Of a stretch of DNA of 64,000 nt, positions 55,607 to 64,000 are shown piece after piece; position 1 is the stretch's first letter, and every line of letters starts with the position of its first letter. The stretch spans positions 191,968,435-192,032,434 of the forward strand of contig CM035414.1 of the NCBI GenBank assembly GCA_020310875.1, written 5' to 3'. Source of the DNA: Ceratopteris richardii. Lineage: Eukaryota > Streptophyta > Polypodiopsida > Polypodiales > Pteridaceae. A model generated the notes under the pieces. It was given only the letters and a program-made list of their open reading frames with translations. It searched no databases and had not been told where the DNA came from. A program made the translations under genes and the position numbers.

Positions 55607-57357
55607 GAAAGTGATTCGGAGATTGACCTAGAAGACTTGGAAAGACTAAAGCTATGGAAGAACAAAGGTAAAGCAAAGATGCAGGATGCTACATATGGAC
55701 CCGAGAGCTCACATCAACCACTTAGAAGGTCTTCAAGGGAGAAGAAGAAACCTCAGAGGTTTGGTTATGATACTTCTTTAGTCACCAAGCACTCAATCTA
55801 CATTGCAAAGGATTCAACCAATGAAGAGCCTACCACATTCGAAGAAGCACAAAGCAAGAAAGCTTGGAGAGATGCAATAGATGAAGAAATGGAAGCTCTG
55901 AAGGAAAACGACACTTGGGAGCTTGTACCTAACAAGCCATCTATGAAGGTAATTGGATCTCGATGCATATACAAAATCAAGAGGAATCCAGATGGAAGCA
56001 TAAATAGACACAAAGCAAGGTTAGTTGCTAAAGGGTTTGCTCAAACCCATGGTATTGATTATGAGGAGACTTTCTCTCCTGTTGCAAAAATGCCTACAAT
56101 TAGGGTTCTCATTAGTCTTGCTGCATCTAGAAATTGGAATCTCTATCAACTTGATGTAAAGAATGCTTTCTTGAATGGATGGATTTCTGAGGAAGTGTAT
56201 ATGGCACAACCTCCTGGATATGAGGATGCACATCATCCTAACTATGTATGCAAACTAAAGAAAGCTTTGTATGGATTGAAGCAAGCTCCAAGAGCTTGGA
56301 ATTTCATATTGGTGACTTACTTGCAGGACCAAGGATTCAAAGCTAGCAAGGCAGATACCTCTTTGTTCATAAGAGGAATGGATCTTAAGTGATCTATTTA
56401 TGTGTGTATGTTGATGATATTATTATCACAGGCAATGATCTTGAAGGAATCAAACAGGTAAAGAGTCAAATGAAGGAGGAGTTCAAAATAAGTGACCTCG
56501 TACCACTCACTTATTTTCTTGGGTTGGAGTTGATCTACACAGATTCAGGTATATACATCACACAAAGGAAGTATGTCCATGACATGCTCGTCAAGTTCAA
56601 GATGGAAAATACCAAGTGTGCAGGTACACCTATGGAGCAAAATCATAATCTTAGTGCTTATGAAGGGGAGCCAATTGCAGACATCACAAGCTATCAAAGC
56701 TTGGTTGGAAGTTTGAACTATGCAACTCTCACAAGGGTGGATATATGCTATAGTGTTAGCATATTGAGTCAGTTTATGCATAAGCCGAGAAGACCACATA
56801 TGGAAGCGGCCAAGGGAGTCCTCAAGTACCTAAAGGGGACCATGAATGAAGGTTTGTTTTATTCATTTACTTCAGATATTGAGCTAAAGGTCTACTCAGA
56901 TGCAGATTGGGCTAGATCTAGAGATGATAGAAGAAGCACATCCGGGTATATATCATTTGCAGGTTCAAAAATCATTTCTTGGTCATCCAAGAAGCAACCA
57001 AGTGTGGCATTATCTTCTACTCAAGCCGAATATAGAGTTTTGGCTAATGCAACTCAAGAAATCATGTGGTTAAAGTCTTTGTACACAGATCTTGGACTTC
57101 ATTCTTCACCACCTCACATTTTTGGTGACAACACAAGCTCACTACATCTAGCAGCTAATCCGGTATACCATGCTAGAACCAAGAATATTGAAGTCCACTA
57201 CCATTATGTAAGGGAGAAGCTAATGAGCAAGGATATTCAACTATCCTATGTCTCTATAGATATGCAATGTGCAAACATGTTGACTAAAGCTCTTGATGGT
57301 GCAAAGTTAAATAGATTCAAGTTGATGATTGGCTTACAGGAAATCAAGGACAATTGA
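55607..57357 (+). pseudogene. pol: Co-1 RT and RNase H (second half of pol)
   Basis: Plus-strand copia pol starting at the Co-2 target site. RT blocks [36 protein letters not shown] and [11 protein letters not shown] single-A deletion near 56371 (compared with Co-2) moves the frame from 55607-56392 to 56389-57357. YVDD lies at 56407-56418, then RNase H YSDADWARSRDDRRST and LSSTQAEYRVLANA, where Co-2 has LSSTEAEY. It is very similar to Co-2 pol (43586-45340), in inverse orientation. Confidence 0.93.
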
Positions 57358-57389
57358 AGACTTATTTGGAGGCCAAGCATGTTAGGCTT

Positions 57390-57399
57390 GAGGGGGAGC
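57390..57399 (+). promoter_or_regulatory. Co-1 polypurine tract
   Basis: gagggggagc directly before the 3' LTR. Confidence 0.88.
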
Positions 57400-58445
57400 T
57401 GTTGGTGCATTTTACCCAAGCCTACATGCTTGATATGCTTGATATTATGATCATTTGTAAGTCACATGTGTAGTCATGTGAACACATCTTGTAAAAGAGT
57501 TCATTTTTATCTCTTGTAATTGAAAAAAGAAAAAGGAAAAGGATGGCTTACCTCATCCATGATGTAAAAGCAAAGTCGTGGCTCTAACTACCTAAAACCA
57601 TGAATTTTTGAGCTGAGGGAATATCTCCTAACTTTGGGGATTACTTTTAGGTGGAGCCATTCGAATTCGAATTCAAAACTCCCTCCAAGAATAGATATAA
57701 AAATAGCAAGAAGGAAGAGGCGATTAGCAAGCCTTGTACGTGACCACCATGTCATTTTGTAGAGATTGAAGAGCTTACTCCCATTGTGCAAATATTCATT
57801 GCCAATGTGGTTGTAATCATATGTGAATCTATACATTTATCATTATCTACTTCTCTGTTTTGTTCTCTGTTATACTCACTTAGAGCAGTAACTTCAGAAG
57901 GTCATATCGTGAGTTCTACGCAACTTTCTTTAGTGTTTTAACATGGGTTGGATAGCTATTGCTGTCTACTTTCTGCATATAAATTTTCATGGTCATTGAA
58001 TTTACAATTTTGGAGATATTTGCATTTTACTGCTCACTGGTCTATCTCTGTAGAGCCCCGAGAATGGTGGGCATGTTCCAGAAATTGATGAATGTTGTTC
58101 TTAGTGCTCAATCCATCATTTGAAGTGTTTTAACTTGGATAGGGAAGCTTGCTAAGTCTATTTGCTATGCCCAAAAGGAATGTTTCTTATTCCTACCAAG
58201 TTGAGAGCACTATTCATTTTTTCCAGTAGGTGTATGTCCAAAAATAGCAAGTTTTTCGGAGCTAGTCATCTTGCAACTTGTCTGTCTTGACTTAAACTTT
58301 TGGGATACATGTTCCAAAGTACTTGGCTGATATTTTGGTGGATTTAGGAAGCTCAAAGGGTCTACTAATCAACTCTGAAGTCTCAGTTGGCTGGTTGTAG
58401 CAGCACCAACTCATCTTTGGATTGCATCCACCATCTCTCTTCACA
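57400..58445 (+). repeat. Co-1 3' LTR
   Basis: 1,046 bp from tgttggtgcatt to ctctcttcaca. TATA box tataaaaata at 57695-57704, preceded about 25 bp upstream by the tandem palindrome attcgaattcgaattc (57659-57674). Followed by TSD catct (58446-58450). Confidence 0.93.
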
Positions 58446-59225
58446 CATCTTGCAAATGTAACTTGGTCGATTGTCTGGGTCTTCATTTCCTCTACCATCC
58501 TTTGTGAGTTTTATTTCCTTTATATGTACTTTTTCCTTGGATGCCCGCATGATGTTGTATTTAGGAGCTTCCCCAAAAACTGTTGGTTGCTCAGGAGATG
58601 TTGTCAATGTTGATTTTGAGCAACTGTCAACTGTGAATTACTCCATAGGTATCGATGTTGTAGCCTAGATGTCCCTTGGATCTTCCAATCATGGCTTTTA
58701 CAATGCTTATGCCAAGTACTCGTAACCCATAATGAAGGATGGGTAAGTGTGTTAGTGCATGGGTTGAAGAAAATATGTGCCTTGTGCATGGCCTTGTAAT
58801 GTGGCCCTATGTATGCATTTTGGGGAATGCATTGTAAATCGTATGGTGCCAAAATGGGGTCTTGAGCAGAGTGCTCAAGGGTATGCTGACGAAGAGCTTT
58901 CCTAATCTATCATTGTTATAGTGTTGTTGAAGCATACAAATCTTACCATGGTGAAAGGTCCGTCGAACTTCAACTCTTCCTATTGTACTTCCATCATGGT
59001 GATTGACCATTAGCTTGTCTTTCTTGTCGATGGATGTCCTTTATGATGGTTCACTTTCTTGTCTCTCTCTTTTTTTCTTTCTCCCTTTTTTTCCCCCTCG
59101 TGATGGCATAAAACAAGAAGAAAGAGGTTAGTATCAATAAAATATTTTACATATGGCAAGTGTGTCTCATGTGCATAGAATCTCTCAATGGTGTCTATGC
59201 ACGGCCGTGTAATGTGGCCCTATAT
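58446..59225 (-). other. Gy-A internal 3' region, resumed beyond Co-1
   Basis: Matches Gy-2 27740-28515 throughout with moderate divergence, and continues the sequence left at 17339. It stops abruptly at 59225, where an LTR of another copy begins mid-sequence. The rest of Gy-A is absent. Confidence 0.85.
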
Positions 59226-59670
59226 ACAAAAGTGCTCTTACAAGTTCAATTCTACAACAAGCTAACCTCAAAAATGAGCTCTCTAGCTCTTTTTATAGTT
59301 TTTTACTAGCTTTGGCCCTGTCCAGACCTAGTGTCCGGCCTAGTTAAAAATTAGGTTCTAGGGCCTATTTGAGGGCTCAAACGAAGTCTAAAAATTATGA
59401 AAATTGGTACGATGATACTTCTAATACTCCTCAAGCTCGAGCACTCCTTGGCTTGCACAAAATGGAGTTACAAAAAGGTTAAATGGTATTTACAATGATT
59501 TGTATTGATGATAATCACTGTTATGAGGGTGTTGATTTGGAAAAAATTGAATGGCCTACTTGCCAGATCTTCATTGACTACTTTGTCTGCTTGTGCCTTC
59601 TCTCCGCTCTGGCTCCCTTCTTTGGCTTCCTTGTCTTGTGAGTCCTTGGTTGCTTTGACTGCTGCCAACA
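59226..59670 (-). repeat. Gy-D 3' LTR, truncated
   Basis: Matches the inner and right parts of the Gy-A/Gy-2 LTR from acaaaagtgctcttac to gctgccaaca. About the first 190 bp are missing. TATA complement (tttttatag) near 59290-59299. Confidence 0.85.
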
Positions 59671-59687
59671 TCCCCCCCTCTCTCGCG
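59671..59687 (-). promoter_or_regulatory. Gy-D polypurine tract
   Basis: tccccccctctctcgcg, the complement of a G/A run beside the LTR. It lies inside the open frame of the 3' ORF. Confidence 0.8.
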
Positions 59688-61315
59688 TCTCTCATCTCTG
59701 ACAGACCCTTGTTTGGCTGAGCGTTTGACATAGAATTCAACCACATCTGAAGCTAGGTGGTGTTCTTCTAGCCACAACCCTTGTGCTAAATTAGTAAGGA
59801 GGGCATCCCAATCCACTCAACCTGGAACATCCGGATGTGGCACACGCAGTTGTTCTGAATGTAATGTTCACTCCATTGCAAAGAGGTGGAGTAGATGGGA
59901 GGGTCTGGGAACAAAAACTTCGGAGTGGTATTCCTAGAATCCTGTGATGAACATCTCTTCAAATGTTTTCTTGTAGCAAGCGGGGAGGTATTTGATTCGT
60001 GTGTGCCATGCATAGATCACCTGGATGGAGGGGGTTGTACTCATATCATAGACCAAGTCAAGGTTACCTGCTGTGAATCCAACTCCTGAGAAATGTGGAT
60101 TGTTAATATTTTTGAAGGTTCTGACATGCACATCTGAGCCATTACATCTGGGATGTTTCGCATTCTGACTCCCTAGTGGTGGATGGTAGAGAGCATGTAG
60201 CCCACCGTAGCTTGTCCCCGTGGCGGTGCCATGTCTACGTAATTGAGCCACTTTGCACAGCCTTTGACCTCCTTCACAGCGATGGCAAACTCAGGCCATG
60301 TGCGTCTTTTGAGTATGGGAGCATAACAGGGATTATACTTAATGAATAGTGACATGTTATTCCAAGTTCGAACCATCTCAGGGTAAGTTTCTAAGAGTCG
60401 TAGCCACCAGGTAGGTTGATGAATGGATCCTTTTTTAGCACTCTCAAGGATATCGTCAGGGCCGAATTGTGTGGCAAAGGTTGGTGCCTTGCCACATCGT
60501 CGTTGAATCTCTGCGTTGTAATCTGCCAAGAGTACACAATACGACACATACTGATCATCATTGGTGCCTATCCATCTGTGATGAGACATACTTTGGAAAT
60601 ATTCTGGACCGCTACTCAGGGACTGAATCTCACTCAGGGACTCAATCTGGACCGCTACTCGATCATCATGTGTATTGGCTGTTTTTTCGAGTTTCTGCAT
60701 CCATTTTCGGGCTTCTACCTCTAGTGTGTCCAATCCCTCAGCGGTTTGTTGACCACCCAGCATTGGCATAGGAACATATGGCTTTTCATAGGACTCATCC
60801 ACTTCAATGGGTACCAATTCTTCTGGTTCTGGCTCGATGACTGGGGAGGGTTGTCTTTCATATTGGAGTAACTTACTTTGCGATTCCGCGACCTATTCTC
60901 TCAGTGCACTTACTGCTCCTGCAGTGGTGGTAGAATCAGTGATCTTGGGTTGGACTTCCTGCATCGTTAGTTGTTGACGGAGAGTATCTCATTCTTTGCC
61001 CAACTCATTATGCGCTTCCAGTAGATCTGCATAACTTTCTAGAATTGTCTTCATAGTGTCGGATAGAACCGCTTTGAATCTTTCGGGGTCAATCTCCTGG
61101 GGGAAACCCTCCATGGTTGCCTCTAAATTTTCTTCATTCTGCCTTTGCAAGCGCTTGTTCTCTTCGAGGGCAGTGGCCATGTGCTTTCTGAGTAAGGTCA
61201 GGTTGTTGGAAGTGAGGTAGCCCCTTAGGCTCATGTCACAGGTCCATGGTTCCATAGTTCCAGTCATGTACAACATTAATTCAAGCAATCTTCCATATTG
61301 ACAAAACATGAACAT
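59671..61315 (-). pseudogene. Gy-D 3' ORF, C-terminal part
   Basis: Frames 60989-61315 and 60173-60817 are in phase with only two stops between, and the second continues after a frame change near 60180 into 59934-60251 and 59571-59816, also in phase with each other. Features: a coiled-coil-like stretch (ALEENKRLQRQNEEN), an acidic/proline linker (PSPVIEPEPEELVPIEVDE), then a tryptophan-rich segment (QPTWWLRLLETYPEMVRTWN, CAKWLNYVDM), and an end peptide KQGSVRDERRERGGD whose RGG is encoded by the PPT. No known domain is recognised. Position between pol and the 3' LTR makes it a retrotransposon accessory protein, not a host gene. Confidence 0.65.
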
Positions 61316-61903
61316 ATCACAACTTAATGATGAGATAAAGATAGAGAAAGAATAGACGACATGTGTAAGGTGTTACGTAAGCCATCGCTTACTCATAGTA
61401 TCATATATACCAATGTTCAATGTACAATGTGGGAGCAAAACTCTCAACCACTCTATGTGATGAGAAATAGATGAATGAGTGAATGTACAATGTAACAAAC
61501 ATATTCAGATGTATGGGCAGTAATGTGAATATATATGAGATGTGTGACCTTATAGGTTATAGAAGAGTGAATATGAGTGATTGAAAGAGGAAGGATCAGT
61601 GTGAAACTGATAGTCAACAAACCCTCATCTGAACTTAGGCTATGGAAAACCCTAAGTTAGATACGTGTGTGAAAAGATCACATACTTATAAAGTAGCATG
61701 GAATGCTAACAAGTTTGCTGCTAGAAATCCTCAAACTCATGTGAACACACCTTCTTAAACACCTCATCAAAATATGCATAAAGCATATATGTACTGTTTC
61801 TCTTGTACATATGCTGAATAGGACTCCTCTTGATATGAACACTACTGCCTCCATAAACTTCAAGTAGTACCTGTGTGCATAAAGAGAATATGTACCTAAA
61901 TAC

Positions 61904-61931
61904 TTAACATAAGATGTGAATCTTATGTTAA
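61904..61931. repeat. Perfect 12-bp inverted repeat with 4-base loop
   Basis: ttaacataagat, loop gtga, atcttatgttaa. On minus-strand RNA it would form a stable hairpin about 500 bases downstream of the TATA box. Confidence 0.9.
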
Positions 61932-61934
61932 CCA

Positions 61935-62144
61935 CCATCCAATGTCTTTGAAGTAGCCCGACATCTTCTTGTAGAAGACAATCTTCAACTTGATATCTTC
62001 TTGTAGAAGATAATCTTCAAATACACCATTTAGATGGCCCCATCCAATGTCTTTGAAGTAGCCCAACATCTTCTTGTAGAAGACAATCTTCAACCTAATA
62101 TCTTCCTGTAGAAGACAATCTTCAAATACATCATGTAGATGGCC
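61935..62144. repeat. 105-bp tandem duplication with nested hairpin units
   Basis: Two copies starting at 61935 and 62040, each containing two copies of a shorter unit with tcttcttgtagaaga and gaagacaatcttc, which are themselves inverted repeats. The period is a multiple of three, and the minus-strand frame is open across both (LQEDI.LKIVFYKKM repeated), but no coding role is shown. Confidence 0.85.
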
Positions 62145-62410
62145 GATCCTCACCATCAAGCTGCTAATGACCAAGTCTTCTTGCCATGAACAAGAGTTAA
62201 CATCCTCTCCATGAGCTAGAGTGTGAGCACACCCTTCATCTTCTCCAAGAAGAATCATTAAGAAGAACTCCATAGCTGCTCCTCAACATGCTTCAAGTTA
62301 GCATCATGGTTGCCCCATGTGCTAGAAGAAACACCACCTCTATTGAGGTCCAAGCTCCAAGCTTGTGTTGAATACTAGGTGAAGGATGCCTTGAAGTGAT
62401 CCAAAGCACT

Positions 62411-62420
62411 TCTTATATAG
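62411..62420 (-). promoter_or_regulatory. TATA box of the LTR-like insertion
   Basis: Minus strand ctatataaga, with no coding sequence nearby. A plausible LTR promoter. Confidence 0.45.
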
Positions 62421-62589
62421 TAGTTTATTGTCCCATGAAAAGCATATAATAAAGCATAACTCATGCGATCTATCTTCGTCATCTTCGTAATCGTAATCCG
62501 GAAAACATCCGCAAAAAAAAATCGTCCGCTATTGAGTTTAATTAAAGCAAAAGCATAAAACTCTTTCACGTTTTCGTGTTGCCTGCGAC

Positions 62590-62641
62590 GAGACTCGAAC
62601 CCTGGTGGGTTACATGGGAGGACGTTTGCTTATCCACGATG
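62590..62641 (-). repeat. tRNA-like A/B box pair, possible SINE head
   Basis: Minus strand ggttcgagtctc (complement of 62590-62601) fits the RNA polymerase III B box. atcgtggataagc (complement of 62629-62641) resembles an A box about 27 bases upstream. The T-arm stem pairs poorly, so it is not a functional tRNA. Confidence 0.35.
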
Positions 62642-62889
62642 GCTGGTGCCTTTGCTTGTACATAAAGGAAAAATGAAGGCTATACATGCCTTGATTGCTG
62701 CTGTAACCGCCCACGCTGTTGTGTATAGGAATTAATAAGCATGTATAGACATGGTCTGTCCGCCCGTCGATTCCTCAAGAACAACTTGAGTAAAATGGAG
62801 CAAGAGGATATTGATTGCAACACAGATTGCGATGACTTTTAACATGTTCTGACTGATAAAGTTCCAGTCGAGTTGTTAGTTTTTTAACT

Positions 62890-64000
62890 TCACCGGATTC
62901 GGATGACTGGGGAGCTTCCAACAGGGTCTCGTGAGCTCGAACATAGTGTAGCATTGATTTATGTCAGTATTTTCTGCTTCCAAAGCTGCAAGCCTCTTCT
63001 GTAGTTGCTGATGATCCGTCGTTATTTGGCGATGTCGATCTTCCAAGGTTTGGTATTCTGTCTACAACTCATGTACACACTGATGTAATGTATAAAACAT
63101 GTTATTTACATTTATGAATGCAGGGATGGTGGAGGATGCAGGGGGAATGGGGAGGGGGAATGGGATAGTGAATGAGGTGGACACGAGAGGTGATGTGGGT
63201 GGAGGGGGTATGGGAGATGGTGGTAGAGAGGGAGGAGGGAGTGGTGCTGTGGCTAGTGATGTTTCCATGGTGTCAAATGTGTGTGTGAATGTGTAGATGG
63301 GGACCGTGGGTGGGGTGGATGTGATGTTCGTGAATATTGTTGTAAATGTGGGCATTGTGATCCCTCCAAATTGGGGGCCTGGTGAGATAGGAATCCCCAT
63401 AACATATGTAGTGAGTGTTGAAGTTGGGGTGGTAGTGTCGTGTGGTGAAGTGAAGTGTGTAGTGAGATGTGGTGAGGGTGGTGATGGTGGTGCCTCGTGG
63501 TGTTCCTCTGTCTGTGTAGTGTCTCCTGGTGTCGATACATCCATGTGAACCTGCTTGCCAGAGCGCATGGGACGGGTAGGCACCCATTTCTCAAAGCAAT
63601 GAATATAAGCCATAGCTGAATGAATGACTTCATCCAAGCCCACCACGTCCGTGTGCAGGTTCATGGATTCAATAAACATTTCATCCACGCCTTCCTCTCC
63701 TAACATTTGGCTCATTAGCACCTTTCCTATTTCGAGCGACAGTTTGTGATGTTCTTGGACTCGCTTCATGGTTTCATACAATCATTTTATTTGTGCCGAA
63801 TAGGCTGGGGCACTCGCTAGTTCTGTAATTTCTTCGTATTCTTCATCATGTTCCTCATCTGCTTCTTCTTCAGTCTCTTCTTCATCTTCCTCTACTTCTA
63901 CTACTTCTGGTTGGGTCGGGGCTGAAGTGGTAGTAGGTTGTGGTTCTTGGGTCTGCTTTGCTTCTGTCTCAAGATTGGTCTCATTAATCATGCGGGCGAT
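62890..64000 (-). pseudogene. Gy-D 3' ORF, upstream part (runs off the window)
   Basis: The minus-strand frame is open to the window edge, with a possible ATG at 63991 (MINETNLETEAKQTQ). An acidic run (EVEEDEEETEEEADEEHDEE) and one TGA at 63782-63784 come first. Then KRVQEHHKLSLEIGKVLMSQ, MAYIHCFEKWVPTRPMRSGK, a long T/P/S-rich stretch (about 63,180-63,520), a stop near 63062, and a coiled-coil-like end (QQLQKRLAALEAENTDI). Composition suggests a flexible, highly charged accessory protein. Function unknown. Confidence 0.55.

Larger units (their letters stand above)
17340..58445 (+). mobile_element. Co-1: plus-strand Ty1/copia element, outer shell of the nest
   Basis: Starts with copia LTR sequence at 17340 (tgttggtgcaattt) and ends at 58445 (ctctcttcaca). 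The 5-bp sequence catct flanks both ends (17335-17339 and 58446-58450). The flanking Gy-A sequence is collinear with Gy-2 once Co-1 is ignored. Of Co-1 itself only 157 bp of the 5' LTR, the second half of pol (55607-57357) and the 3' LTR (57400-58445) remain. The middle is filled by Gy-1, Gy-2, Co-2 and Gy-3. Its gag and first half of pol were lost in the deletion at about 42864/42865. Confidence 0.85.
61316..62890 (-). mobile_element. LTR-like insertion in the Gy-D 3' ORF (limits uncertain)
   Basis: Separates two halves of the Gy-D 3' ORF. It contains a minus-strand TATA box (ctatataaga, complement of 62411-62420), a perfect 12-bp hairpin, a 105-bp tandem duplication and a tRNA-like A/B-box pair. 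No ORF with a known domain and no TSD was found. A solo LTR or non-autonomous element is the best guess. Confidence 0.4.

Noticed and set aside
57659..57674. Heat-shock element in the copia LTR (as in heat-activated copia elements)
   Set aside because: The TTC and GAA triplets abut directly instead of having the two-base spacing a heat-shock element needs.
42865..58445. Chromosomal inversion creating the inverted copia pair
   Set aside because: The right Co-2 LTR end with its gaaag flank and the catct TSDs of Co-1 explain the arrangement by insertion in opposite orientation plus one deletion.
62590..62641. Functional tRNA gene
   Set aside because: The T-arm stem does not pair fully and no cloverleaf could be drawn.

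Overview
The window is transposable-element DNA from a land-plant nuclear genome. Three things point to a plant: Ty3/gypsy elements primed by tRNA-Asp or initiator-tRNA-Met, plant-type Ty1/copia polyproteins, and a plant-type CCCTAAA telomere-like tract. The species cannot be read from the sequence. The high repeat content and absence of any intact host gene fit a large, repeat-rich genome such as a gymnosperm or fern (inference). No intact cellular gene was recognised.

Left third (1-16615): old, decayed material. It holds a relic of a plant family with an HGKGEHDG motif (394-1291), a complete 887-bp TRIM-type miniature LTR element with 5-bp target duplications (2968-3854), a compound microsatellite, a decayed gag (5160-5960), and a dispersed old minus-strand Ty3/gypsy element Gy-B. 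Gy-B is represented by gag with two zinc knuckles at 15640-16615, protease at 14880-15209, integrase at 9290-10260 and possibly a 3' coiled-coil ORF at 6500-8760. A plus-strand LTR candidate lies at 13477-14200. A CCCTAAA array sits inside the Gy-B gag.

Centre (16616-59225): a nest of LTR retrotransposons resolved by target-site duplications (TSDs). A minus-strand gypsy (Gy-A, 3' LTR 16616-17228) was hit by a plus-strand copia (Co-1, 17340-58445, TSD catct on both sides). A plus-strand gypsy (Gy-1, from 17497) entered the Co-1 5' LTR. A minus-strand sister gypsy (Gy-2, 26997-39576, TSD ccaac on both sides) entered the Gy-1 integrase. A minus-strand copia (Co-2, 42865-55606) entered Co-1 pol. 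A chromodomain gypsy (Gy-3, 47262-53947, TSD tcggg on both sides) entered Co-2 gag. One deletion then fused Gy-1 to the Co-2 3' LTR near 42864/42865.

Right end (59226-64000): a truncated LTR and polypurine tract of another gypsy of the same family (Gy-D). Its long 3' ORF (coiled coil, acidic and proline-rich) is interrupted by an LTR-like insertion at about 61316-62890.

The most unusual material is the Gy-1/Gy-2 family. It has tRNA-Asp priming, leader minisatellites built on a TCGCGA palindrome, gag zinc knuckles of CX2CX3HX4C spacing, a normal retropepsin before RT, and a second retropepsin-like domain after integrase. That second domain is followed by a basic tail with repeated WVPK motifs and a 3' ORF of unknown function. 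Every polyprotein seen is broken by stops, frameshifts or insertions. Gy-2 nevertheless has nearly identical LTRs, which suggests it was recently mobilised in trans.
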